Positions 37,606-48,200 of a DNA stretch of 64,000 nucleotides are shown here, piece by piece. This DNA comes from Cellvibrionaceae bacterium (GTDB lineage Bacteria; Pseudomonadota; Gammaproteobacteria; Pseudomonadales; Cellvibrionaceae). Location of the stretch: assembly GCA_024707385.1 (NCBI GenBank), contig JANPZW010000015.1, positions 724,777 through 788,776 on the forward strand, read 5' to 3'. The notes beneath the pieces were generated by a model. It did no database searches. It saw only the letters and a program-made list of their open reading frames with translations, and was not told the origin of the DNA. Every line of letters starts with the position of its first letter. Position 1 is the stretch's first letter. A program made the translations under genes and the position numbers.

Positions 37606-37860
37606 TAAAAACTGGAGCCCCGAGGTAAGGCAACGTTTGAGAGCGTCAAGACCTCCACGAGGTTGGTCGTCGAGCGCATCAATCGCAAGCAGTCGGAAAT
37701 GTTTTCCGTTCCTTGTTTTGTGGTTTGCGCTACGCTATCGCAAAACATTCACAGAAAATGCCGTGCATGCTATTGCTTAGCACGATTATCATTTCTATAA
37801 GCCATTTCAAAAATCAGCCGAGCGCCACCAGGTTGGTTGCGCGGGAAGAAGGAGCTCTCA

Positions 37861-39090
37861 ATGACCGAGCCCAATAAGATCGAACGCATGCAAGTACTCG
37901 ACGCGCTCAGGGGATTTGCGCTTGCCGGAATTGTGGTGGCGCATATGTATGAGCAGTTTATCGCGGCGCCGCGTCCCGCAGGTGGCTGGGGGGTTACGCC
38001 GGACCTTGGCGACCAGATCACGGGCGGTGCTGTCTGGATTTTGGTGTTCGGTAAGTTCTACTCTTTGTTTGCGCTGCTGTTTGGTGTCAGTTTCGGCATC
38101 ATGATGGAGCGTGCCGCCACCCTCGGTAAGGATTTTTCCACACGCTTTCTCTGGCGCTTGAGCCTGCTGTTACTCATCGGCATTTTTCATGCGGCCATTT
38201 ATCGTGGCGACATTCTGACCGCCTATGTCCTGATTGGGCTAATACTGCCGGCACTCTATAGAATGGCGGATCGTTGGTTATGGGCCTTGATCATATTTCT
38301 GATGCTCGGGTGCGGCCAGTTGTTAGTGTATGGGCTAGCGGGCAAGGCCAGTTTTCTACCTTGGGAATCCTCGCCAAATTCCCCCGAGGTGGCCCGCTAT
38401 GTAGACGTTTTGAAGCACGGCACTTTCATCGATGTGATGAAAGAAAATTTAAGCACAGGATTGGCTCACAAATTCGATTTTCTTTTTGCAATCTTTGGTC
38501 GGGCTTATATGACGCTCGCGTATTTTCTTCTCGGCATGTGGCTGGTGCGCCATCGCATTGTGCACAACCTCGGCGCCTATCGGCCACAACTAAAACGTGT
38601 GTTGTGGATATCGTCGGCGTTGACGGTGATTTTTTTCGTCTTGATGAATGTGGCATTTATCAAGATGCCGGATATGATGCAATTCACTCAGTGGAGCCAT
38701 GTGCTGGCTTTCTCTTTCTATAACCATTTCAATATCGCCATGACACTGGCGCTCGGCAGTGGATTTGCGCTGCTTTTTCTCCGTGCCAAAGGAGGGTGGA
38801 AAAACGCATTGGCTGTTTACGGTCGCACCGCCTTGAGCAACTATATTTTGCAGAGCCTTATCGGTACAACGCTCTTTTTTGGTTTCGGCTTCGGTCTGCT
38901 CGGGGATCTGCACGATTGGCAAACTCTGCTGCTGGCGTTGTTGATCATCCTGGTGCAGATAAAAATCAGCGGAATCTGGCTGCGCCATTTTCGTTACGGT
39001 CCTTTGGAGTGGCTGTGGCGCTGTGGAACCTATCGCCAATGGCTACCCCTGCGCAAATCGACCGGCATGGAGGCTCAGTCCATAAGCTGA
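37861..39090 (+). CDS. DUF418 (YeiB-like) membrane protein
   Basis: ATG 37861 has GAAGGAG upstream. The 409-residue protein starts with the DUF418 hallmark RMQVLDALRGFALAGIVVAH, then about ten hydrophobic segments, and ends in the conserved GPLEWLWR motif (FRYGPLEWLWRCGTYRQWLP). The family is related to acyltransferase-3 membrane proteins; no reaction is established. It stands alone after the TIR-like cassette. Confidence 0.9.
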   Translation: MTEPNKIERMQVLDALRGFALAGIVVAHMYEQFIAAPRPAGGWGVTPDLGDQITGGAVWILVFGKFYSLFALLFGVSFGIMMERAATLGKDFSTRFLWRLSLLLLIGIFHAAIYRGDILTAYVLIGLILPALYRMADRWLWALIIFLMLGCGQLLVYGLAGKASFLPWESSPNSPEVARYVDVLKHGTFIDVMKENLSTGLAHKFDFLFAIFGRAYMTLAYFLLGMWLVRHRIVHNLGAYRPQLKRVLWISSALTVIFFVLMNVAFIKMPDMMQFTQWSHVLAFSFYNHFNIAMTLALGSGFALLFLRAKGGWKNALAVYGRTALSNYILQSLIGTTLFFGFGFGLLGDLHDWQTLLLALLIILVQIKISGIWLRHFRYGPLEWLWRCGTYRQWLPLRKSTGMEAQSIS

Positions 39091-39193
39091 GTCTCATGAT
39101 TATCAAAAAAAATAAGCGCAGAAATACCAAAGTCGCTAAACGGCAAATACCCGAAGTTGAGTAAATCTAATAACGAACCACACGGAGACTTTT

Positions 39194-40480
39194 ATGAGAT
39201 TAGCCACTTTGATTCTTTCACCTCTTGCAGCGGTTTGGCTGGTATCCTGCGGCGGTAGAGATACGACGAACAACATCGACGACGATCCCGCGCTTGTTTA
39301 TACACTCCATGTTTCCAGCGTGGAGCGTGACACGGCTCCTATAGTGTCGGACGAAGATTTCGGCGAACTCGTGGATGGCAATAATCGTTTTGCGATCAAG
39401 ATGTTTCAGAGGATGCTGGAGAAAAATTCTGACTCCTCCGTTTTTTCCCCTTACAGTGTCACCACCGCCCTAGCTATGACTTACGCAGGGGCGGATGGTA
39501 AGACCAAAGCGGAAATCGCGGACGCACTGGAATTTACGCTCGACGACGAGGCGCTGCACCGCGGCTTCAACAAGTTGGCCGCTGAATTGGATAAGCGCAA
39601 TCTACCCAGTGATGCTTGGTCGAATGCGCAGGAGCTTTTGGTTAACAACGCCATTTGGCCTTACATAGCCAAACCGCCGGCTGAGCCCTTTTTAAATACG
39701 CTCGCACGCCATTATGGTAGCGGTATCTACGGTCTTGATTACGTTAGTGAACCGGATTTGTCTCGCAATACCATTAATAAGCAGGTGGAAGAATGGACCA
39801 AAGGTTATATCGCTGACCTGCTGCCGCCTGGAACCATCGCAAGTGACACCCGGCTGGTTTTAACCAGTGCGATCTATTTGCACGCGCCCTGGGAACGGAC
39901 TTTTGCTGATTACAGCACCAAGCCGAAGCCGTTCTATAACCTGGACGGAACAGTGAAAGAAGTACCGACCATGGCAGGGACTACCTATGTTGCCCACAAG
40001 CAATTGGATGGTGCGCTGTTAGCAGCCTTGCCTTTCCGTGAGGGTCAACTTTATATGGGGTTTTTGATACCCGACGAGGATTTCTTGTCATATGTTGCAA
40101 ACCTGGATGCCGAAGCCCTGCGCGAAGAACTCGAACAAATAACAAGTACGCAGGGTGTCGTTCTGTTGCCCAAATTCCAGCTTGAGTCGGACATATCCAT
40201 GGGAAATATGCTCCAGGATTTCGGCATGGTTCAGGCGTTCTCATCCACCGCTGACTTTGGGCCCATGGGTATTGGTGAAGTAGAGATCAGCGATGTGCGG
40301 CACAAGGCTTTTATTGATGTCAACGAGGCTGGCACCACCGCCGCAGCGGCGACCGCCGTTATTATTCCTCAGCCTTCTATCATTCCGCTGGCGGCAGAGA
40401 TCAATAGACCTTTTGTATTTTTTATTTACGATAAGGCAACCAAAACGATTTTGTTTATGGGGCATGTGGCGAATTTTTAG
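39194..40480 (+). CDS. Serpin-family protease inhibitor, lipoprotein
   Basis: ATG 39194 follows CACGGAGAC. The 428-residue product has a lipobox (AVWLVSC, Cys19) and a full serpin fold: NSDSSVFSPYSVTTALAMTY, FNKLAAELDKRN, LVLTSAIYLHAPWERTF and the C-terminal NRPFVFFIYDKATKTILFMG. The hinge EAGTTAAAATAVII has small residues at P12-P9, as in inhibitory serpins, so it should trap a serine or cysteine protease at the cell surface. The scissile bond lies around PQPSIIPLA but cannot be fixed. Confidence 0.92.
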   Translation: MRLATLILSPLAAVWLVSCGGRDTTNNIDDDPALVYTLHVSSVERDTAPIVSDEDFGELVDGNNRFAIKMFQRMLEKNSDSSVFSPYSVTTALAMTYAGADGKTKAEIADALEFTLDDEALHRGFNKLAAELDKRNLPSDAWSNAQELLVNNAIWPYIAKPPAEPFLNTLARHYGSGIYGLDYVSEPDLSRNTINKQVEEWTKGYIADLLPPGTIASDTRLVLTSAIYLHAPWERTFADYSTKPKPFYNLDGTVKEVPTMAGTTYVAHKQLDGALLAALPFREGQLYMGFLIPDEDFLSYVANLDAEALREELEQITSTQGVVLLPKFQLESDISMGNMLQDFGMVQAFSSTADFGPMGIGEVEISDVRHKAFIDVNEAGTTAAAATAVIIPQPSIIPLAAEINRPFVFFIYDKATKTILFMGHVANF

Positions 40481-40658
40481 TGTGGACTTTTAGCAAGGCT
40501 CCTCCCTGGTTGGAGAGGGGTGTTGCTAGCCCTGCCCTGACTCGCTGACCAATCTAAAGGGCTCCTCCCAATCCGGTAAGCTACCAATCCTTGATCTTGG
40601 ACCAAGAACCGGTATGATAGCCGGTCATTGTGGACAACAATTTACAAGGAGTTAAAAG

Positions 40659-41742
40659 ATGACAAGTCGATTCCCCCCTGGAAACGTCGCAAACAAATCA
40701 GTAGACATATTCCAATGTGCCGATAGGGTTTCTCCCGGCGACGAGCCCCGCGACATTACCTCTACGAAGCACCTTTACCTTCCGCTTGACACCTCGAATT
40801 CGTCCGTCCAGATCCGAAAAAAATCCTTTCGGGGCCGTTATTTACAAGAATACCGTTCAGGCGGGAAACGCTTATCAAGCCTTTGATGGAAAAAGATTAG
40901 TGGTTGAGGTCGGCTGCGACACCATTATTTATATCCATATCAATCCTGCACAGCCGGCAAAACATCACCGGCTGTTTATCCAATCAGAGAAGGCTTTTAA
41001 CGGTGATACAACCATTCGAAGGGACGCCGCTGAAATCGCGAAAAACACTCGCCATATAGAAACTATCGTCAAGTATGAGATGTATTTCATTCTTGGCGTG
41101 TTCTCAACTGTTAGTTTGGCGGCCTGGCTGACCGTCACTGGTGCAGATGTCACATATCTATATGCCTCGAAACGAGCGGTGGCAGATTCATCGAGGAAGC
41201 TATCCAAAGCATTACTTGCAGAGCTTGATGCCCTGGGAACTTATGCTCCTACGTTACAGAAAAAAATATGGGAAATGATTACTGCCGAACTGGTCAACAA
41301 CTCATCGCGGGCAGCAAAGAATCTTCCAAGAACTATTGCGACCGATGAAAAGGTTCAAGCCCAGACAACAGGCATCATATTTGGTAAATGGGCAATGCCC
41401 AGTGGAAATCCATTTAGTGCTTGGACTATTGTTAGCGTATTGTTGGTTCAAGCGGCCAGCAATTCGATACTTAAGTATCCAGATGCATATATCCAGTCGC
41501 TGATTGACCAATATAAGCCCCTCTTGGAAGAGATGCGACAAGTTAACCCCTCGCAGCCAGCAACGATGCAAAAGCCAGCAGCCACACTGATTAAGCTAAT
41601 GAAGGAAACCGGAGTGACTTTAACTCAGAACGAGGCTGTAAGCATTTTCAAAGAAATATCTCAAAACAAAGAAAAGGCTTGCGCATCCATGACAAACGTC
41701 TTGAAGGCACTATCAGAATTCAAGCGGATTACTAACAAATAA
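40659..41742 (+). CDS. Candidate secreted effector or membrane-active protein (one frameshift)
   Basis: From ATG 40659 (ribosome site CAAGGAG) the product is about 360 residues after repairing the A7 run 40817-40823 (QIRKK then PFGAVIYKNTVQAGNAYQAF). An N-terminal soluble domain (GKRLVVEVGCDTIIYIHINP) is followed by a hydrophobic stretch near residue 155 (YFILGVFSTVSLAAWLTVTG), a polar region and a second hydrophobic segment (FSAWTIVSVLLVQAASNSIL). No signal peptide. I know no named family; similar uncharacterised proteins occur in pseudomonads. It abuts a lipoprotein gene, and a relic of its 3' end lies at 34784-34852. A toxin with envelope immunity lipoprotein is one reading. Confidence 0.65.
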
Positions 41743-42381
41743 ATGATGACAGTCATGAAAAGAAAATTTTTAATAATCGCTTTATTATTTATTACTGCCA
41801 ATGCGTGCTCAGATGACAGTTTCGAAAAAGCTGTGAGCCATTACTGTGGCTTATACAACCCTAACTCTCTCGAATCATTAGGGCAGGGTGCAGGGCTTCA
41901 GGAAATTTTCGGCCACATCTTGGAACAGCAAAAAGCCATCAGCAACAAGAAATTTCAGGACATATTAAAGATCGCCGACATATCAGATTTTTCAGCCTAC
42001 TATGCGAGTGTAAAAGCCAGTATCGAACAAGAGCTTGGGCGAACCTGGTCATGCTCGGACTTTGATCAGTTCTTTTTACCGAAACAAAAAGTCGTATCTT
42101 TGTCACTGAAGGGTGTTTATCACAAAGCGATTGATCCACAAGCAGACAATGTCGTTGTGATTATGGCGGCCCATTCAGGTGAGATTTTGGTGAACGGCGC
42201 TCCGCTAAAGGAACCTTCAAAATTAAAGGCGGCACTTGAATCCCGAATCGCAAAACGATCTGTAGAGGAAGTGAGTTTTGTGCTTTATTTCGACGAGGAC
42301 GCTAATGGAGCCCTAGTGTCGGATGTACTCTCGGTATTGACTGAGCTAGGTGTAGATTCGGTTGATCTTATTGATCTGTGA
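41743..42381 (+). CDS. Lipoprotein with ExbD/TolR-like C-terminal domain
   Basis: The start codon directly follows the upstream stop (TAAATGATG), so the pair is translationally coupled. Met at 41743 or 41755 opens a lipoprotein signal (LLFITANAC). The middle is helical with two cysteines (HYCGLYNP; TWSCSDFDQ). The last ~75 residues (VVIMAAHSGEILVNGAPL ... LSVLTELGVDSVDLIDL) follow the ExbD/TolR periplasmic pattern: strand, turn with VNG, then residues for a two-layer fold. A lipid-anchored form without the usual TM helix is unusual. Confidence 0.65.
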   Translation: MMTVMKRKFLIIALLFITANACSDDSFEKAVSHYCGLYNPNSLESLGQGAGLQEIFGHILEQQKAISNKKFQDILKIADISDFSAYYASVKASIEQELGRTWSCSDFDQFFLPKQKVVSLSLKGVYHKAIDPQADNVVVIMAAHSGEILVNGAPLKEPSKLKAALESRIAKRSVEEVSFVLYFDEDANGALVSDVLSVLTELGVDSVDLIDL

Positions 42382-42493
42382 GAGGAGCGGGCAGAACGTC
42401 AGCAAAGCGTTCCGCCTCCCAATCTCGCACTACCTTCTCAGCCTTTTTTAGACCTAAATATGCTCTAATTTTCAAAGTGAGATTGTCATACAT
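42368..42493 (-). CDS. 41-residue protein coupled to the KAP NTPase gene
   Basis: ATG 42493 lies 9 bases after the NTPase stop and is preceded by AAAGGA at good spacing. It encodes MYDNLTLKIRAYLGLKKAEK followed by a charged helix and ends PLTDQ at TAA 42370-42368. The end overlaps the convergent lipoprotein gene by 14 bases. Position and ribosome site support translation; no homologue is known to me. Confidence 0.55.
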   Translation of the reverse strand: MYDNLTLKIRAYLGLKKAEKVVRDWEAERFADVLPAPLTDQ

Positions 42494-42502
42494 AGTTCCT
42501 TT

Positions 42503-43843
42503 CTATCCCCATCGCAAGATTTGCTCAATCTTTTCCGATACTTGATGTAATCCCCTTTGGTTCGCACGCCCCCATCCCCATCCCGCGCGATACTGCCTAA
42601 GATCATTGTAGTGACGCGGTTCAAAGCCGGTACTTTGAATTACTTCTTCTTCCGTCTCTCCTTTTTCCATTCGAACACCTCCGCCGGTTACAACAATTGC
42701 AAACCACCATGCATAGCTTTCGCCGCCGACTATACGTTTAAGAAATTCAGCCACCTCACCTCGCTCTGCTTTATTCTCGCTAAACAACTTATACATAGTA
42801 GGCTCACCTATCCTTAAAATAGTCATTAGCAGAGAACCTGCACCTAAGCTCCAGAGCAGGCGCCCCTGATTCTCTGGTGTGGTAGACATTAGATGGCCAA
42901 GCACTCGGAACACTTCCTGGATTTGTCTCAGTGTAAGCTTCAAAAATTGGATGAGTTCAGCAATTTCTTCTCTCCTTTGCTGACCTAACTCCATAAAACA
43001 ATGTCTGTCTTTCGTCAAATAAAAGGTGATGTATTGCGATACAAGTACGGAATAACCCGCTGTAGGTATGGACGGAAGTGCCACTTCGCGATGAATAAAC
43101 TTTCTGAAATATTCTTCAAAATTGAGATTCTGACCGAACTCGGTTTTTGCAGAATTTTCCAGCTGATCTCTATCTGCAGCTAGAATAAAGATTGCACCTT
43201 TTGTGTCAAAAATATGCTTAATAGTTTCCAAATAACTAATTGCATAATCTGGCCTGCATCTATCCAGCTCATCAACTAAAAATAATATCTTCTGATCAGA
43301 TGAGCTCACAAACCTATTTATCTCAATTTTCAGCTCGGCCATTGCAGACTTCCGCTGCTGATATAATGAAAATGAATCGGGGATAATGGAGTCTGCACGA
43401 ATTCTTTTCTCTTTTTGTTCTTCGGCGATATTTCCTGCCGCTAGCACGTCAATCCCTGAAACTTTCGCGACGACTTGATTGGTGATTGCGGTTGCGAACC
43501 AGCCAAGATCTTTCGCAGCTTCTACAAGCTGATTCGTATCTTTAGCTGTCGAGGAAAAACATTCAACTAATGCAGATATTATTGAAAATAATGGATCGCC
43601 AAAGTAATCGCTTTCCCAAGCATTTAATTGAACAACCAAAAATTTTAATTTCTTTTCTTCATCACTTTGTAATGCATCTTTCCACATATCCAGAAATGTT
43701 GTCTTTCCGGAGCCATATTTCGAAGTCAATGCCACAACAAGACCACCATTGACATAGTTCTGTTCGGTCAGCAAAAAATCTTCAAGGCGATCCGCGAAAT
43801 CCTGTAATCCAAAGAGATCTTCTGAAAAAGTCGATATTTTCAT
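42503..43843 (-). CDS. KAP-family P-loop NTPase
   Basis: ATG 43843 is preceded by GGTGGAAC. The 446-residue protein has Walker A SKYGSGKTT (residues 41-49) and Walker B ILFLVDELDRCRPDYA (Asp191, Glu192), the KAP family signature, plus AADRDQLENSAKTEFG and EEYFRKFIHREV. KAP NTPases include the phage-exclusion protein PifA and many defence-island ATPases. The membrane insert found in many members is not evident here, so this looks like a soluble form. Next to it are the 41-codon ORF and an effector-like pair, consistent with a defence or competition island. Confidence 0.88.
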   Translation of the reverse strand: MKISTFSEDLFGLQDFADRLEDFLLTEQNYVNGGLVVALTSKYGSGKTTFLDMWKDALQSDEEKKLKFLVVQLNAWESDYFGDPLFSIISALVECFSSTAKDTNQLVEAAKDLGWFATAITNQVVAKVSGIDVLAAGNIAEEQKEKRIRADSIIPDSFSLYQQRKSAMAELKIEINRFVSSSDQKILFLVDELDRCRPDYAISYLETIKHIFDTKGAIFILAADRDQLENSAKTEFGQNLNFEEYFRKFIHREVALPSIPTAGYSVLVSQYITFYLTKDRHCFMELGQQRREEIAELIQFLKLTLRQIQEVFRVLGHLMSTTPENQGRLLWSLGAGSLLMTILRIGEPTMYKLFSENKAERGEVAEFLKRIVGGESYAWWFAIVVTGGGVRMEKGETEEEVIQSTGFEPRHYNDLRQYRAGWGWGRANQRGLHQVSEKIEQILRWG

Positions 43844-43994
43844 AGTTCCACCATGAGCTGTCAGTTGCTGAAACTGCGTCAACGATAACGCCAGCTCTCA
43901 GCTTAAGCGAGGCGAACTGAAACTTCCAGTTGGGTTTTACGCCGATTGAGTAGGGCAGGTGGGGAGGCTGTTACAACTTTGAATGGTAACAACC

Positions 43995-45218
43995 TCACCC
44001 ACCCCAAACCCTCACCTCCACCACTTCCCCATTCCGCAACTGATCCGAAGGACTCACCACCAATCTATCGGCGGCAGTAATCCCCGCTAGCACCTCAACC
44101 TCACGCCCCAAATCCCGCCCGAGTTTTACCGGGCGGAATTCCACGCGGTTTTCTTTATCCAGAACGACCACTTGCGGGCCTTGGGCGTTGATGAGGAGGA
44201 CGGAGGGCGGGACTAGGAGGGCGGTGGTGGGGTTGGTGAGGGTGAATTGGATTTCGGCGTAGGCGCCGGGGAGAAGGGTGCCGCGGGGGTTGGGGAGGGT
44301 GAGGTCGGCTTGGCGGGCGCGGGTTTGTGGGTCTAAGCCGCCGGCGAGGCGTTCTACTCGGGCTTTGATATCCGCGCCCGGTTGTTCCTTCAATAACACA
44401 TTCACTTCCTGGCCGACTTGGATGTGATGTGCATAGGATTGGGGAATCCAGACGGTTAGCCGCAGAGGATCGACGGCGGCGATGGAGAACAGCGGTTGTC
44501 CCGCGTTGCGGATAAGGTCACCCACTTCGATATTGCGCCGGGTGATCACGCCAGCAAAAGGTGCGGTAATACGGCGGAATTCCTGTTGTTGTTCGAGGCG
44601 GCGGGCGTTGGCATCGGCAGCGGCGAGATCGGCTTCGGCTTGTTGTACGTGACTGCGTTTTTCCGCGAGATCCTGCTGGGTAACGGCGCCGCTTTGTGCG
44701 CCCAATTTCTCCCAGCGATCCAACGTTTGGCGAGCGAGGGCGAGGCGAGCTTCTGCTTGTTGGCGCTGGGCATTGGCTTGCGCCAATTCCTGCTCCTGCT
44801 CAGGCGCGTCTATGGTTGCGAGCAGTTCATCTTTTTCCACCCGGTCGCCAATGCCTTTATGCCAAGCGGATAAATAACCTGTGCTACGGGCATAGACGGC
44901 CGCTTCTGTGTCCCCGCGCAAACTGGTGGGCAGACGAACTTGCTGCGCCAACGCACCGGGTTTGGCTTGTGTGATTAAAACCGTGCGCTGCGACAATGCT
45001 TGCGTGTAGGACGACAAGGCTTGGTCAGCGCGCCAGTTATACCAAGCGCGCGTTCCTGCAGCCGCAACCAATATCAAAGCGAGCAAAAAGAGCGCGGGTT
45101 TCAATAGCGGCGAGCGGGTTGGAGATTTTCCTAATTCATCCGCGCGCTTTGGGAATACATATAAATTGGCAGTAGCTTCTGCGGACGAATCCAAATAATT
45201 GTGGGTCAGATCATTCAT
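43995..45218 (-). CDS. RND efflux periplasmic adaptor subunit
   Basis: The 407-residue protein has an N-terminal anchor helix (LLKPALFLLALILVAAAGTR), a lipoyl half (GDRVEKDELLATIDAPEQEQ), a helical hairpin rich in Ala, Glu and Arg, the second lipoyl half (RRITAPFAGVITRRNIEVGD) and beta-barrel domains (LRLTVWIPQSYAHHIQVGQE). This is the membrane-fusion protein of a tripartite pump, joining the RND permease to an outer-membrane channel. Its start overlaps the permease stop by four bases. No TolC-type gene is adjacent. Confidence 0.93.
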   Translation of the reverse strand: MNDLTHNYLDSSAEATANLYVFPKRADELGKSPTRSPLLKPALFLLALILVAAAGTRAWYNWRADQALSSYTQALSQRTVLITQAKPGALAQQVRLPTSLRGDTEAAVYARSTGYLSAWHKGIGDRVEKDELLATIDAPEQEQELAQANAQRQQAEARLALARQTLDRWEKLGAQSGAVTQQDLAEKRSHVQQAEADLAAADANARRLEQQQEFRRITAPFAGVITRRNIEVGDLIRNAGQPLFSIAAVDPLRLTVWIPQSYAHHIQVGQEVNVLLKEQPGADIKARVERLAGGLDPQTRARQADLTLPNPRGTLLPGAYAEIQFTLTNPTTALLVPPSVLLINAQGPQVVVLDKENRVEFRPVKLGRDLGREVEVLAGITAADRLVVSPSDQLRNGEVVEVRVWGG

Positions 45219-48200
45219 AAAAATTGCGGCTCAGGATTGGCTGATGCGTTGTTTTTATTGGAAAGAGCGCGAGCGGCAAGCCAGCGGTGAGCACCGGCAA
45301 AAATCACCGGCACAAATAACAAGGTCGAGAGAGTTGCCATAATTAATCCCCCGATAACGGCGCGCCCCAGAGGCGCATTTTGTTCACCGCCGATACCCAG
45401 TCCCAGCGCCATGGGCAACATGCCGGCGATCATGGCGAAAGCGGTCATCAATACCGGGCGCAAGCGGGTGGATGCTGCCTGCAATGCGGCTTGATCTGGC
45501 GTTACACCTTCTGACAGACGACTGCGCGCAAAAGACACCAACAAAATACTGTTGGCGGTAGCCACACCCATACACATAACGGTGCCGGTTAATGCAGGAA
45601 CGCTGAGCGTGGTGCCGGAGAGAAATAACATCCAGGCGATACCGGCGAGGGCGGCGGGCAGGGCGCCGATGATAATGAGCGGGTCCAACCAGGATTGGAA
45701 ATTCACCACCACCAGTAGATACACCAGCGCAATCGCGACGATAAGCCCATAACCCAAGCCAGTGAACGCACTTTTTAAAGTGTCGCTCTGACCGCGCAAT
45801 TCCAAGGTGACGCCGCGCGGTAATTGCGGGCGGAATTCTTCCAGCACATTTTCAATATCGCGTATTACCGCGCCTAAATCTCTGTCCTGCACGCTCGCGT
45901 GAATATTGATGGTGTTGATGCTGTTGCGCCGGGTGATCACAGAAGATTGCACCGTCCGCTCATAAGTGACGACGCTGCCCAATTGATGTTGACGCCCATC
46001 CGCACCGGCACCTATAGGTGTTTGCAGCAAAGCATCGATGCTATCGAGATCGATTTCCGTTGCGCGTGGGCCGATGTTGTAAGTATTGCCGTTGGCCTCG
46101 TTGAGCCAGTTGGTGGGCGATGTCTGCATTGAACCGCTGAGGGTGATCATCATATTTTCCGCCACGTCGCGAGCGGAAAGTCCCAGCTCCTGCAATTGTC
46201 CTCTGTCCATATTGAGCGCCAGCGTCGGCTTGCTCCAGCGTTGGTACACATGAGCGTCCACCAAGCCAGGAATACTGCGCAGCCGATTATTCAACTCGGC
46301 AGCCAATGGCAATAATTGCTCCGGCCGACCGCCGACAAATTGCACATCAATCGGCGCGGGCATACCGAAATTCAAAATCTGGCCCATCTGATCGGCAGGT
46401 TGGAAATAAAATTCCACATCGGGAAAAAGACGCGGCAATTCCAGACGCAAATCGCGCATGATGTCCGGGGTACCCAGTTTGCCGCGGCGGATGCTGATCA
46501 TGATTTCCGCGTCTGCCGCTTCGGTGGTGCCGGAGTTGCCATTCAGGGTATTAATCGGGCTGTAAGGGCCGCCGATAATATCGAGCATTTCTCCCATCTG
46601 TTCTGCCGGAATTCGACTGCGAATTACGTCTTCCACCCGATCCACCAGCGCGGGCATCTGCTCCAGCCGCGTGCCAGAGGGCGCGCGCAGGTGCAAACGC
46701 ATTTGACCGCTGTCCACCACGGGGAAAAGATCCTGCCCCAGCTTGGGCACTAGCCCCAGCGACAACACACAGCAAGCGAGAAAGGCCGCGGCAAAGGTTT
46801 TGCGGTGCGTGAGCAGCTGTTGCACCAATGCTGTGTAGTGATCACGGAATGTTTCAAAGCCGCGATTGAATGCGTGATGAATACGATCAAACGTATTCGC
46901 TTTCTTGTTGGTGTGATGTTGATGATTGCGCAGCATATACATCACCAGCGTCGGCACCAATGTGCGAGAAATTAAATAAGACGCGAGCATGGCGAAGACC
47001 ACCGCTTGCCCCATGGGCACAAACAGCGAGCGCGCAAAGCCGTCGAGAAAAAACATGGGCACAAAGACAATACAAATACACAGGGTGGAAACAAACGCAG
47101 GCGCGGCGATTTCCCGCGCGCCATCCAAAATCGCTTGAACTGGAGGTTTGCCCAACGCCAGTTGGCGTTCGATGTTTTCGATTTCCACTGTGGCGTCATC
47201 CACCAATATACCGATGGCCAGAGCGAGGCCACCGAGCGTCATTAAATTGATGGTCTGCCCTAATAAATACAGAGCAATCAGCGAACTCATAATCGCCAGT
47301 GGAATGGAGATGGCAATAATGCAGGTGCTGCGCCAGTTGCCGAGAAACAACAGAATCATCGCCGCTGTGAGCGACGCGGCAATCAAACCTTCGTGCAATA
47401 CATTGCCAATCGCGGCGCGCACAAAAACGGATTGGTCGAACATCAATTGAATATCCAAACCTTCCGGCATGCTGGCGAGAATTTGTGGAATGGAGTTTTT
47501 GACGTGATCCACCGCAGCAATGGTGGAAACACCGCCATAAGCGAGCACGGAATTGAGGACACTGCGCGAGCCGTTTTGCCGCGCAATGGTGGTGGCAGGA
47601 TCAAAGCCGTCGCGCACATTGGCAAGATCCTTCACCAGCAGAGTGCGCCCATTAACGCCGGGTAAATCACTTTCGTAATGGCGCACGGGAATTTCGCCGA
47701 TTTCGGCAATGCTGGGAATATTGCCGTTGAGTTTGATATCAAAATCCTGCGCGCCGATTTTCATACTGCCGGTTGGCAGCACGAGATTTTGCCGCCCCAT
47801 TGCACTCACCAATTCCGCCGGCGTCACGTTGTGCGCAACCAACGCATTGGTATCCAAATCCACCGATACCTGGCGCCGTCGCGAACCGTAGGGGGCAGTG
47901 AGGGGAAAGTCCTTTTTTACTGCCGATAATCGGGCGCAGCGCCGTATTGGCGGCATCCGCAATTTCAATATCCGATAAAGTCGAACTCGACATGCCGAGC
48001 TGAATCACCGGCAATTCCGACGCAGAATAGCGCCGCACCCGCCCAGGCTGAGTTCCCGGCGGCATGGAGCGCGCCGCGCCGTTGGCACTCATGGTGACTT
48101 GGGTCATGGCGGCGTTGATATCCGTTCCCGGTTGGAAATAAACCTTCACCAATCCCAACCCGGCGAGCGCCAGGGATTCGGTGTACATAATGTCATCCAC

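Noticed and set aside
20383..43994. Search for an integron integrase, phage integrase or tRNA attachment site in the accessory region
   Set aside because: No tyrosine recombinase motifs (R...HxxR...Y) or tRNA genes were recognised, so the region is not called a genomic island with known boundaries.
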